DNA of 49,033 nt from assembly GCA_002102555.1 (NCBI GenBank), contig MCFL01000183.1, positions 1-49,033 on the forward strand, in the 5' to 3' direction. The DNA comes from Catenaria anguillulae PL171 (taxonomy: Eukaryota > Blastocladiomycota > Blastocladiomycetes > Blastocladiales > Catenariaceae). The notes beneath the pieces were generated by a model. It was not told where the DNA came from, did not search any database, and was given only the letters and a program-made list of their open reading frames with translations. Made by a program: the position numbers and the translations under genes. Position 1 is the stretch's first letter; each line of letters begins with the position of its first letter. Of the stretch, positions 32,215 through 44,596 are shown one piece after another.

Positions 32215-33918
32215 TCACAAGACGCTTGGCACCATGCCAGCCCTCACCACATAGTACACAATGGCCACCACTACGGCCACCCACACATACGCCCCGATCC
32301 CAAACGCTAATGCCTCGTTCTTGTGCGCCACACTCCCCGCGTCCGTGTCGGTTTCGGACTGCATCCCATGAAACCCAAACCTAGCCATTGCCTCCTCTGC
32401 TGCCTCTACACACGCACGCATATCTCGCTTGTTCGCAACAGGCATGCCCAACACATAGTGCCCAAAGGCAACAGCGTGCAGACGATTGTACATGCGCAAC
32501 AAGCGCGCCCGCAACCACTCCACTCGCCACGCAATCACCATGGGCCTGACAACCAGATTCAAATGTACCCATAAGTCGACCCTTGCCCAGAACCCAGGTG
32601 GCGCTGGAAACCCGAGCTTGGCCGCGTACTCGTCATCCCAAAACCGATACGCAAACGCCACGAGCTGGCGGCGCGGCTGGCGCACGGGCACGCGGTCGGC
32701 GCGTGCGTCGAGCAGTCGCCGCACAAACGTGTGCGTGACGGCTCCAGTTTCGTCGTCGGGGCAGTACAGGGCAAGCATCAGGGCGTCTTGCACACGGTAT
32801 GCGAATCCGCCGCGCGTCACGCGGTCGTGCACCTTGGGCATGCCGAGCGCCCCGGCCGTGAGCGCGTAGGCACCAGTGACGTTGGCACGTAAACCGGCGG
32901 CAGCAGCACGTACAATGGAGTCGGGGGCAAGTGGGTTCAAGTCAAGCCGCACGCCCAGTAGGTGCGTGATGAGCGCCCACAAGTGCAAGTAGGCTTGCTC
33001 GTCCTCGCGGCGCAACACAAATCCGAGCGTCGCGAGCCCACGCGTCACATTTGTTGAAAATGTTAGCGCTGTGATGAGCATGTCGGGCTGGTTGATGGGC
33101 ACACGATGCGTCTTGAAATCATAACTCGAGGTGCCCGCCGCCACCTTTTTCATAATGCGATATCTGACCATGGCGTGCAAAAAACGCACATTGAGCGCGC
33201 TGGTCCACCCGGCACCCGTGCGCGGGGTAAATGTTGCGTGTCCGTCATTGGACGCGCAGTACACCAAGTGCCCGGTCTCGGTGATGCGGCGCCGCACCTT
33301 GTTGATGTTTTCCGCAAACAGGTAGCCAGTGGTCAGCAGGATGGCGTTGTTGGGTTGGACAGAGTAAAGGCCAGCGAGCGACGACATGCCCAGAATGGCG
33401 TCGACCAGGGGCGCGTGTTGCATCGAAACAGACTGGCCGCGTTCGATCACCTAAACCATTCAATCTGGTGAGCGTTTCCAATCGCGGGCCGGTGTGAAAA
33501 GTGAGAAACTAGTGAAACAAACCGTCAAGTCAACCCAATCGGGAACATGCCCGACCTCGTCCCACATATCTTTGACTGCCCGTACCTCGTCCTTGCTCAT
33601 CTCGACCCCACCAATCTTGGTCACGTCCCCACTCGCAACCGCATCCACGGCATGCAAGAGCACCTGCACCAAATCCATGCCTGTCTGGCCCTTGGCCGCG
33701 CGAATCTTGAGCAGCACAGGCAACACGGCGTCTGCGCGGTCGTCGCCGTACTCGCGCAAAGCCTCAATTGATTCCATCGACGGGTACAGGTCCGGGTCCC
33801 AGGCGAGCACGTCGTGGTGGCCGGGGACACGCACCAGGGTGCCAGGGGCGGGCGAGTGTGCGAGCCGGAAAGTCGTTGGGTTGTGGTTGGTTGTGGCGTA
33901 GGTCGGCAGGGAGTGCAT
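32215..33918 (-). CDS. mpaB/DUF2236-type oxygenase, tail-anchored
   Basis: Member of the family that includes ER-bound MpaB' and rubber-oxygenase-like proteins (DUF2236), thought to be haem-dependent oxygenases. Exons on the minus strand are 33523..33918 and 32215..33450, phase 0, with a 72-nt GTTTGT...AG intron (543 aa). Splicing creates the family signature 'VPDWVDLT|VIERGQSV', the usual 'P.WVD...I.RGQ'. Further family-like blocks are 'GLYSVQPNNAILLTTGYLF', 'RRITETGHLV', 'ALNVRFLHAMVRYRI' (a possible haem-ligand His) and 'VPINQPDMLITALTF'. Near the C-terminus 'GAYVWVAVVVAIVYYVV' is a single hydrophobic segment before a short tail, which fits an ER tail anchor. The substrate cannot be told from sequence. 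An 11-base G run (33982-33992), C-rich on the sense strand, lies just upstream of the start. Confidence 0.8.
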
Positions 33919-34253
33919 GGTGATGGTGGTGGCGTAATCGTGGAAAGAGGTCGTCGTGTGTGTGTTTTGTGCTGCTTTTGTGGGGGGGGGGGCACATGCA
34001 AGCAGGCACGATTTCAGAGCGGCCGGCTGCGTTGGACAAGCTCTGCCTGGAGGCAACGCAACACAACGCAACACGAAACAAGCACCGCGAGACGCACATC
34101 GATCGGCCTTCTTGTAGTAGTATGTAAAGATCTGAAATAAATGTTCACGCCGATCGAACGCGTTTGTCCATATGCACCCTTGAACAACCCCCACCAGATC
34201 AAAATATGTATATACAAACAAGCACTTGCATCAAAATGTGGGTCCACAGACAC
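33919..34253. other. Intergenic: mpaB-like promoter / multi-TM gene D 3' end
   Basis: 335 bp with an 11-G tract at 33982-33992 and short GCAAC-type repeats near 34050. No gene is seen. Confidence 0.5.
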
Positions 34254-37200
34254 TTAGGAGCTTGCGTACACTTCAGCAAATCGGAAAAATGTGCAAACTA
34301 GACATGCTATCACCAACTGCCGCATCGACGTGGATTCCAAGGTGTTGATTTGCCAAAACTGAATCAGTGGCAGTATTGGTGCATTGGCCTTGGAAACAGA
34401 CGGCCGAGCCCCACGTGACGAAACTTGCCGAGTATCGAGGGCATTTCCTGTATCGGACCGAGCCAAGCTCCCGTTTTGCGACGGCCGTGAATTGGACTCG
34501 AAGGATGTCGCCAGTGCACTTTCAATGATGGCATTGCCCGCTCCTCCTCGTTTACTCCCTTTGCGATTGATGGACACAATGGTCTGGGGAAGTGCCTGGC
34601 TCTCCAACATTGTCGTAACCACGACCGGCTGGCGCGCATTCTGATTCTGGCCTTGGTCGGCCGCTAACGATCCGGACGAGTCAAGCGACGATGATGGCGC
34701 ATGAGATGCCGACGATTCGGAAGACGTCGTGCTCCCACTGCTGCTCTGCGACTTGAGCCGCAGGTTGCGCGTGGCCAGCCGATTCAGCTCATTCATGGCC
34801 TCTACCTTGGACGACAGCACCAGGTACACCATACACACGGACACGTTGGCCGTGATGGTTAACAAGCCAATCAAGTGCAGCCTGAAGTTGGACAGTTCCC
34901 AGTCTTTATCCGACCTTAAGGCCCAGTTGTGGCGAATGGACCGATCCAGCAGCTCACACAGTGCAAACGCGAGCACCGTGGCCACACGCACAATGAGCGA
35001 GTGTTGCATGCGGTCCACTTGCAACTGCAGGCTCTTATGCCAGCTTTTCAGCAGCGGGACACTGGCTGCGGCGACCGGTTGTGACGAGCTCGGCGCAGGC
35101 ACACTTTGCGCTGCTGCCGCTTGGCCAGTGTAAACTGTCGTACCCGATGACGAGTCAAAAACGGCTGATGTGCCTGTGGCTTCTGCTGCCTAAATTGGAA
35201 TGCCAGATGGTGAGCGGAGATTGAGCCATCATCACGGAAAACCGCTGGGCGTATGTACATACATCAGAGATAGCCTCGGTTCCCCTGGTGTTTCCAACAA
35301 CGTCTTGGCGCCGCTCAAGCGTCCCGTTTGCACGCCGTTCCAAAGTCACATTGGCTCGCCGCCGCCTGTCGAGCGTGCCAGTGCGGCCAATCGATGGGTA
35401 CGCTCGAGGAAGCGACCCGATCCACTCGCTCAACTCGTCCTTGTTTTGAACAGCCGTATTTGGCCTCGGCAGAGAGTTGCGACCATGGCCTGCAGATGAG
35501 GACGGCACTGGCGGAACCAAACCACTTACCCGCCTTGATGAAGCCTGCACAAATGAACCCGTCGGATCCCGAGAAGATGGAAATCCGACCAGAAACCCGG
35601 GGGGTGACTTGCTGGCCTTGTTCGTCAGCGCATCGTCATTAAGATCATCCTGCGACACAGACGTGGACCCACCGAGCGAACCAGAATCGGTCCCATCGCC
35701 TGCCGAGATCTGTGCTCGCAACGAAAGGACAGTATGCAACACGCCGCCATTGCGAAACAAGGCATGCATGCGGGATTGGTTGGTTGCACGGCGTATGATT
35801 GGATTGTGGACGTCAGGAATCGCATAAATGTCACCCAGAGTCAGGCGGTGGTTGAAGCAGAACAGCAGGTCTTCCAGGATGCCACTGTCGCGCACAAAGA
35901 CAATGAGCAAATTGGAGAAGCCATGCAGGATGAGCGCGTTGGTTGACGTGACATTGTCGAGGGCAATGGACGTGACCGTCATTGTTTCCAGCAGCTGTGG
36001 GCAAGGCTCGTGTTAGTGGCAGCAGGGACCTCAAGTGAACGAGAGCTCTAACTTGCGTACCCGATGCCCGAATACCAGCCATAGATCCTGCTTCCCAAAG
36101 ACAATTCCAATGGACAGCTCTGAAATAATGATGTACGTGCTCATGAGGATTCGTGAAGTCAACGTGACAAACACCTCGGCGAGTGCGGATTGCTGCTCCT
36201 GTGTCTTTTCGTTGAGAAAGCGTCTCAGCACTTGAGTGACGCCTTTTTCGAGTCCGCCAAATACGAAGTATCCTGCAGAGAACATACGTTCAAACGCGGA
36301 CATGTTAGCAAGCAGGGCAGGATGGAATGATTTTTGAACGGCCCATACGACATACCACAGAAGAAGACCATGACCAAGTCCAGATGCCGTTTCAACTCCT
36401 TGACAGTCCCTATCCCGTTCCTCGTAATTTGCAACACAACCACCACGAAAAACCACACCTGCGCCACGACAATGCTGATGAGCAGCCGTTCTTCGGCCTC
36501 GGACCATTTCAGCGTGTATGCTGCGCGAAACAACCACACGGCCGTGAGTGGAACCCACAAGTACGTTCGCTTGAGGGCCGACCACGAGTTCGGTCGTGCC
36601 AAGATGCCGTAGAGCCGAAACGAGTGGCAGGCCAAGATCACGAGGATAAATAGGCTGAATGCTTCACATCGTCGAAACATGAGTTGATGGTTGGGTGAAA
36701 CTTCGGACCACACGCTTTCGAGAATGAGCCGAGTCGCGGAAGCGGCCAAGGTGAATACAATCCATGCAGTGACAAATGGGTTCCACTTTCCGTTGCCAAG
36801 CCTAGGCTGACGTGGCTGTGCTCTTTCTGGGACAGGCGCAGGCCGCGAATCGTCTTTGCCTGCCAGTGCACGGCTCATGGAGGTGACTGCAACAACCCTG
36901 GGAGTCTGGTTGCGCGGAAGGGTCGACTCCATGGTCGAAACAAGTGGTTGATGAAGTACAAGCGGTCTGTTTGTTGGTTTCGGCGCGCCAGGATCGGATT
37001 GGACTGTAGTTTGCTGTAAAGCCAAGATGTGTCGCTGCATGGACTTGAATGCAGGTTGCGGTGGAGGGCCCGCAAGCTCAAGTGGTGGTTCCGTGCTGGC
37101 AGCGTCACACGAGTTCTCCTTCAACGGCACGTGGAATGGATCTCGTGAAAATGTGCGCGACTGAGACGCAGACATGAAAGGGCTGCTCGGCGCCGTGGAC

Positions 37201-37904
37201 CAAGCATGAGAGCTCATGCTGCTGGAATCAAGCGCAGTGCTGATATCCTTGAGCATTGGCTCGAACCTGGGTTTTCCGACCTTGTGTAACGAAGCGATGA
37301 CAGAGTCATTGGACGTTGCGTGCATCGATGGCGGCGAGTGCGCTTGTGCTGGACTTGACCAAGCGCCCTGACACTCACCGTGTTGCGATATGGCACTAGG
37401 AATTGTCGGCAATGGCTCCATTCGGATACTTTTGTCTGGAACGACTGGAGAACGAGACATAGATCCCGACAATTGGGGCCGCGGAAGTGACGACAACCGA
37501 GGTGAAGGTTGCACGACATCGTCACCACATGGTGCGCTGCCGGCTATCCCACTCAATGCAGATTGCGTCGCATTGGCGGTTGAGCCGCTCAGCGGGTCGT
37601 CTCCCGAAAAGGATGCGGAAGCGCTGATGGACGAGTCAAGACCACGCCGGGGTCGCCCTTGCCCGATTCGTCTCGTCAATGAGAACGTGTGCGGCCAGGC
37701 AACTTGAAATAAAGTCTGGGCGAGCAGGCACGTCAATGCCCATCCCATTGAGGAGAAGAGCGCTCGAACAAAGATCCCCGGCGCTTGCGTATTTGGATCG
37801 CGAAGGAGGACGACGGCAGCCGTGAGCAAAATGTGCCAGATCAGCGATGACAGAACAATCAATGGCACGAGCCGTGCAAACGAGCTGAGGAACGGATACA
37901 GCAT
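34254..37904 (-). CDS. Large multi-TM protein of unknown family, paralogue D
   Basis: I do not recognise the family. Exons on the minus strand are 36356..37904, 36061..36272, 35263..35994 and 34254..35189 (1142 aa). Every junction keeps phase and two donors are GTATGT. Two TM segments open the protein ('LIVLSSLIWHILLTAAVVLL' and 'GWALTCLLAQTLFQVAW'). A Ser/Pro-rich loop of about 300 residues follows, then roughly six TM segments, with 'QDLWLVFGHR' near residue 585. After the intron comes 'LLETMTVTSIALDNVTSTN', another hydrophobic segment ('GFSNLLIVFVRDSGIL'), a disordered loop of about 250 residues, two TM segments and a final one near the C-terminus. The total is 11-12 TMs. It could be a transporter, channel or receptor, but no known motif decides. 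The adjacent gene is a paralogue with the same order. Confidence 0.68.
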
Positions 37905-38356
37905 TCTAACGCATAGAGTAACTTCGATTACTTCGCATTGGTTGTGGCCTAGCCGTTTTGCACCGGGTTATGCTGCGGCTCCATCGCAAGTTTTTCGGGT
38001 CGGCAAGCGATTTGTATCCATTTTGTCAACGCTGCATCAAAACTGCGAGGCGTCGTTTGTCTGCGTGTCCGCATTTGTTTGCACACCTCGCGCGTTCTTG
38101 TCAGTGCCACGACGCATCCCTCGTCACCGTTTGGGAAAACGTTTCGCTAGGCTGGTCGCCTGAAAGAAATGTACATCTGGTCACACAAGCAGATCCTCAA
38201 TGGGACCTCTGACCTCTACCGTAGAACGGGATGTTTGTAGTCGCCAACTCATTTTTGTCACCGATCAATGACCCACCCCCGGTATTGATCATGGGTTTTG
38301 ATTGAATACTGACAACGATAATCGGCATGATCCGAGCATTCAGAGTACATTCTATG
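37905..38356. other. Intergenic between tandem multi-TM genes
   Basis: 452 bp between the E stop and the D start; both genes are on the minus strand. It should hold the D promoter. No gene or repeat is seen. Confidence 0.5.
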
Positions 38357-41300
38357 CTATACTCTCTCCTCCGGCTGAAATCGTGACACTGTTGCAAACA
38401 AGACCAGCATGACAATCAAGGTCGGCGACGTCGCGACAGAAAAATCCGAGTTCCAAAATCGCACGAGATGCAGCCGCTCAAACCTTCGCTTTGACTCGCG
38501 GCGACGCCGCTGCTCTCTCTTTTCGGCCTCCTTTTCCTTGCTGCGTGATTTCGACTTTTTCTTTGTGCTTTGCTGCTGCGTCGAACTCTCGCTGGCACGT
38601 GGCTCAAGTGCTGCGGTAGAGGCAGTGGTTGACAAACTCACATTCGAAGACTGCGGATCGGGCAAGCTGGCAGTGGACACGAACGATTCAGAATCTGTCC
38701 ATTTGATGGACCTCACCGAGGTTGTCTGCCCGACGCCCGTCATGGACGCTGTCGGTGTCGCCAACCCGCCACCGCCACCACCACCGACTGGTCGCCCACC
38801 ACGTTTACTCCGCCACTCTTCAAACTTTTTCTCTCTCTTCCTCCACACGCGCAGCAGCAGCTCATTGAACCGATGCACTTTGGATCCCAAAATCCACAGG
38901 ACTGCAATCTGAGCAATGGCTGCACTCGCCGTAAGCCCCGCGAGAAGCGCCAGGCGATAGTTCCAGTTGGGCCGCTCGACGTGGAAATGCGCCTCGAGCG
39001 CAAACGCGGCAAACATGCTGAGCATGGTTGCGATGCGCGCCACAAGACTGTGTTCTGTACGTGCGACCTGTTCGCGAAGCTCCTCGGTCCAGAGCGCCAG
39101 CAGTGGTGGGAGTGGCGCTGACGAGGGCGTGACGCCCGGTGTTGCGCTGGTTGGCGAAGAGACTTGGCGTGACTGTTGATGCTGTTGCTGTTGGAGCAGC
39201 GTGGCCGATGGAAGAAGCGAGAGTGCGCTGGATTGGCATGGCGGATCACGGTTGGGTGGCGTGTGTAATGGGACTGAGCCAATACGGGGAAGGTTGTTGC
39301 GAATGGTGCTGATAGGAGATGGGGCTGGTTTGGACCCATGGCTCCAAGTGGGCGGTGAGCTGGGGGATTCCGGTAGCATGGGCGTTTGAGACGATGCAGT
39401 CGTGGAAAAGGACATGGAAGTGGCGAGAACGGGCTGAGTACGGCACACGTCAAGTGATTGTCAGTTCTTTACATGGTTTCGGATAACGAGTAGCAAGGTC
39501 GAATACCATTGATGTGCTTGCGATCGACAACATCAACCCTCCTTCAGATACTGTCAGCCCATCACCATGCGGATCACCATGGCCTGAGGCGCCACTGTGG
39601 CCATCTTGCCGAGCTGCATCACTGGCGTGTGCAGATGCAGAGTGACCACCACCAGCCGGTGCTGTAATGGCTGGCGTCGAACCTGACGCGAACGAACCAG
39701 GCTTGCCGCGTCCTGCTGTGACGTCTCGCGGCTCTTGCCTCGGCGTTTCTACGCTTGCCTCTGTCGCCTGCGACTCTATTGCTACGTCTGAAAGACTGCA
39801 TTCAGAAACGACGAGCTCGTGCTTAAGTGCACTGCCAGATCGCGAGCGTTGGGATCTCTGGCTTGTATTCCCTGCCGAGAGAGTTGATGGTGCGAGATGC
39901 AACGGCTGTTGGACCGGCACTGCCGAGCCTATTGGTGCTGCATGCGGTGGCGGAACTTCACTCGTTGTGATAGGGGAGTAGGGGTCAGAGAGGGTGAGCG
40001 GCGACAAGAGGCGAGATCCGCTCGATGGAAGCTGTGAAAATTCTAATTTCGGCGGCGACGATGGTGAAAGAGTTTGAGACGCCGCTGGAGGCGACAGAGT
40101 CGCGGGCGTCGTGGGACTACTGGCGACGGCAGTCGCAATGATTGGCTGCGGTGCTTGCGGAGGACTGGTCCCCTTTGGCGAAGTCGGGGAAGAGCTTGAC
40201 GGAATGGGATCCGAAAACGCCGCCAATGCCAGCTTATCATCAAACGGCAACTCGGCGGCGTACAGAGCGCCGACCGACACTTTGTTGGCGAGCCCGAAAA
40301 CCATGTCGTTGACGATGCCACAATCGCGCATGGTCACGATGATAAAGTTGCTAACAGAGTACATGAGAAAAGTGTCTGAGGATGATACACCGTCGAGCGA
40401 GAGAGTGGTAACGGTCAAATCTTCCAGCAACTACAAAAAACATTCAGGAATGACGTGAACAGGAACGTGAGGAGGGGGAGGGGGGCGAGAAAGGGGCCAT
40501 GTGAGACTTCACGAGGCGTAATCGAGGGAATAGGCAACCGGGGGCTGAGTCAGGCTAAGCGGCTTTTCTGGGCGATGAGGACGGTTGCACACAGGTTGTT
40601 GCGGCGTCTGCGGCCTCGGCCGAGAATCGGGGGATGGGAAGTACCGCCACACCACCGGTGGTGTGGCGCTGTTAAGAGAGCATCGGGAAAGGTCCAACTT
40701 CCAACAGGTGAATGGACGTACACGATGACCAAAGACGAGCCACATGTCGCATGTTCCAAAGATCGACTTTGACAAATACTCGAGCAGCAGCACGCTTCCT
40801 CCGAGAATTGTCCTAGCTAGCGTCGTTCCAATCACACCCATGGTCGACCCTGATCCCAGCCACTTGGTAATCGTGTGTGAAATCTCGTCCAACGCACGGA
40901 AGGCATAGTAGGCAGCAAAGAAGAAGTAGACGAAATCAAAGTTTTGCCGAACGAGGTACAGCTGGCCACGCCGAGACACGATGTAGGTTTGGACAAAGTG
41001 TGAAAGAATGGCCAGCGACGTGCAAACAACGAGCAAAATCCCACCGTGTTCGTAGTGCAGTAGTACACTGGCCCAGGCACCAAAGGCCAGGAAGATGAAG
41101 TAAAAGACGACCGAACGAATGGGACGCTGAGAGCTCGATGCACGCTGAGAGTCGACTCGCATTTTGAATGCAAACGGGGAGAGCATGCAGATTGCGACAA
41201 ACGAGACAAGCTCTAGAACCCGATGTGATTGATTTTTGAGTGCGCCTCGAGCTCCAATCGGTCAAGCAAAAAATGCAATTGCCATACCCCACCACTGATT

Positions 41301-41924
41301 TACAACAGATGGTCGAAGAACGCTAGGATTGTAGTCGCTGACCGTCCTTGCCGTAAACCCACGGGAAGCCGCAGAGATCACTGCCACGGAATGAATCAGC
41401 CTGCCCAGCATCAACGCAAAGGCACTCAACAGCCACACTATCCCAAATCGCGATGGTCTACCTCGCTTCCTGATCCACCGATTCACGTCAGCCACCAACC
41501 CAGTGCCATCTCCTCCACCCACTGAAGGCGCCCTTGGCAACGACTCATGCGACGCAATCGCTTCCAAATTGATTGTACTGTCGGCCACAACGCTCGTGGT
41601 CGCCTTGCTGATACAGGGAGGCACAGAATTGAAGATTCCCACATTAAACACGAGCGAGAACGTTTGCTGTGCAAGGACGGCGCGGAATGCCCAGGCACCA
41701 GACTTGAAGGCGGCGAGCGCCACGTCAGCATAGCCTGCATTGGGCGACGCTGAGTTCGTAAAGTAAGCGCGCGTCAGCGTGAGCGAGTAGCACGCGCAGG
41801 TCGAAACCACGCAGGCGAGAGTTAGGAGAAACGCCGAGCGAGGGAAGCCGTGGAGTGGGAACCAGTTGATCCACGATGAACTGGACGAGGTAAAGGTCGC
41901 GGGACGGATTGTTGCGGTTGGCAT
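38357..41924 (-). CDS. Large multi-TM protein of unknown family, paralogue E
   Basis: Tandem paralogue of gene D. Exons on the minus strand are 41288..41924, 40722..41212, 39507..40430 and 38357..39433 (1042 aa). Start is the first in-frame ATG (41924). It shares with D the block 'DMWLVFGHR', a phase-0 intron directly after it, and then 'LLEDLTVTTLSLDGVSSSD'. It also shares the hydrophobic 'SNFIIVTMRDCGI', the late block 'HSLVARIATML...GSKVHRFNEL' (D: 'HSLIVRVATVL...SSKVEAMNEL') and the final TM after 'LVRFWN'. The N-terminal intron positions differ: E has one at 'NQWW|ELVSF' and lacks D's first. The intron after FGHR is 291 nt here against 66 in D and holds a perfect palindrome. The loops between TM groups are Ser/Pro-rich and not conserved. 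Function is unknown. Confidence 0.68.
40645..40668. repeat. Perfect 24-bp palindrome inside an intron
   Basis: The half-site CGCCACACCACC is followed directly by its exact reverse complement, with no spacer. It lies in the enlarged intron of gene E (40431-40721). Confidence 0.95.
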
Positions 41925-44596
41925 GGTTCTGGGCAGTTTCGCGAGAATGAAATCATTTACACAGGAGAAGGATGCATAAAGTGTCTCCAATCAAGTCTTA
42001 AATGCTGTCATTAATCGATCTGTGCTCCTAGTACGCAATATGCAAGTTCGATTTTGTAAGGTGGGAAATCATTTTGGACGCGTTGGTCGTTGGTTTGTGC
42101 CGTGCGGACAGAATCTACTCGACCGCCGCCCACGAGCTTCATCCCTTTTCGGGGTCTGTAATGAAGGAGTGCGACGTGCTCGGCGTCAGCGTACACTGCG
42201 TACACGCATCCCAAGACTGCCGTGCCTGCTCCATTCAAAGTCCTCACCACCATGTTTGCACTTGCCTTCGAGCCTCACTGCTGTGCCAAACAGACCTGGT
42301 TGACGTGTTCGCCAACCTTCGTCTCGACTTCCAAGCCTTGCTTTCCCAGACCAGACGTTTCCCAAAGGCTTCTCTGTCCTTCCCGTCCATTCTCTGGCGC
42401 ATTGCTGGCTTCCCACACTCGTCATTGGCAAATTCAAGCCAAGGAAAGCCTCGCCATCGCTCAATCTGGTTTCTTGGTTAACGTGACTGTCGGCCAACCA
42501 GTTCTCGCCATTTCAAGTGCTGTCCTTGGCCGCTGACTCATTTCCATGCCTGAGGACTCAGTCGTGCCAAACTGTGGAGCTGTCGTCACTTGTTGGGGCC
42601 TCCAGCAGTTCCAACTGTGCAGCTACCACACATTTCCACGTGGTTGGTTGCTCTGTTGTCTGTGACTCCTTGCCTCTCCTTGGTTATGGTTGCATTCTCT
42701 GTTGATACCAGAGGCAGTATGGGCATTCAAGCATCAAGTGCAGTGCTATTACCCAGAGTCTTGCGTTGAGACAGTTTCCCCAAGCTAGGCGCGGGTGAAA
42801 CCACCAAATACACTCTTGACTTTGTGCTTCCCTGAGTTGCCGCATGTCGATGGCCTGTGATGGAGAACTAGGATGGAGAACTCGAGTTTTCGAGCGGAAA
42901 ACGGAAAGTAGCTGTGCGCTGCATGAAGGCGCCAGCGTCACAGCCGCACCGCCTCGGTGGAATGGGTGCATGGTTTGCAACGCTTCGTCAGGCCAAGGCA
43001 GGGTGCTGGACGGATGACGGTCCCTCGATCACTTTGGTCGTCCCACAAGATTTGGACGTGTTTGCTGCCTTCTGACACTGACACACACGGACATTATTGA
43101 TGCTACGCGGCCAGGGTGGGACATTAGCGGATACAATGGCCACTTTTTCACTATTTCCAATAGCGCCTTTTTTTGTTCAAGACAAAATTGAGGAGTCTCT
43201 CCCCATTGCATTGCATTCATCTAAAGTGTGCAGCGGTGACGATCACATCCACCCGCGCCCCTTTCGCTTTGCTTCACAAACTGCAAAACGGTTACTCTTG
43301 ATCGGCGAGGACACAATGGAGCGCAGAATCCGCCTCTTTCGCCCAGTTCGCCTTATGCACCAACCGTCGAAAGAATGCTGGCACTGTCGGTAGGGTAGTT
43401 TGCCGCCACTCTTTGACACACATGGCACAGAGTGTTCGCGACCTGTGCGTGTGTTCACTCGTTGGTTTGTTGACTTGGCTCCATCATCTCTGCACTGCAC
43501 TGATTGCTCGCTACCCAACGCAACCCGCCCACCACCACCGCCATTTGGTACTCGGAGCATTTGCACCGACAGTGCTCGCTTATCCTGTCCCGATCACCAG
43601 TCGAGTTTGGCCTCGCATCGCCCCTCCTGCGCTTGTTACGCTGTTTTTTCCCCTTCCCCCCCCCCCCCCCCGTTTCCGTTTCCGAGGCAGGCCTGCCCAT
43701 TGCGGATCATTATCGTCGCTTTGCCCAAGCAAGTCTTGCGTCTACCGTGTCCGACGTATCGAGCCGGTCCACTCTACATCTCTCTCTTTCTTCTTTTACA
43801 AGACCTGGTTCTGTCATCCCTGGAACACGAGCGACTCAAGCCCAAGCCAAGCGAACGGCCCGTCGGTCATCAACAACCCAAGAAGGATCAACATACCCAG
43901 CTATCTATTCTGTGTGAGTCGTATTCAAATTCTGTCTGACTTGCCGGAGTCCCGAGTCTCACGTCCCGTGCCGATTCTTGCGCATTCACCGTAGCCATTT
44001 CCGGGCTCGCTTCGTTGCCTCATTCTCCGAGTCAGCCTGTTCTTTGCCATCCTCGTCTATAATCCATTTTCCCTTCGATCCTTTTCCGAACTCATCGGTG
44101 TCGTTTGCACCGGGATTCGCTTCACCTCAAAACCCATTTTCTCATTCTTTCCCTGTTATTATTTTTTTCTTTCAACTCATTTTGTCGCCCGAGTAACCGT
44201 TTCCATTGCTCACCGTGGTTGCAGTTTTGGACTGTTGGACTGGATCGGTTCTCGTGCCTACCTCCGCCGCTCTCCTCATACCCGCCCTCTGTGCACTGCA
44301 CTCACTTGATTTGCATTTTGCATCGGCATTTGCATTCACCGCCCGTCCAAGGTGCGTCCTCTGCTTGCACTTGTGGGCGGCATTCCCATTGCGGGCGAGA
44401 AGCTGACGGTCTGCAGAGTTTGGTTCATTGCAGGTGGAAAAGTGCATTCACTCGTCAAGCCCATTGAAGCCCAAGGTGACGTGCCATCGTGACGCCGCTG
44501 GCCGAGTTGAAGTGCTTGCCACCCATTACACGATTACAGCCATCAGTCCGTCCAAGTTCCGAGCCTGATTCCACGGCAGCCGCCCACGTTCTGGCC
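41925..44596. other. Long divergent intergenic / leader region
   Basis: 2.7 kb between the divergent starts of gene E and the KH gene. No supported gene. 43400-44480 is pyrimidine-rich and includes a run of 16 C (43656-43671), probably promoter or 5' leader of the KH gene, perhaps with an unrecognised leader intron. On the minus strand, 42000-42980 has protein-like fragments but no family I can name. Confidence 0.5.
43656..43671 (+). repeat. Poly(C) tract, 16 nt
   Basis: Uninterrupted C run in the pyrimidine-rich stretch about 0.9 kb before the KH-gene ATG. Confidence 0.9.

Noticed and set aside
42000-42980. Minus-strand fragments faintly like an LTR-element integrase
   Set aside because: Only a short WLEFAN-like stretch with no catalytic pattern and no neighbouring domain; too weak to call.
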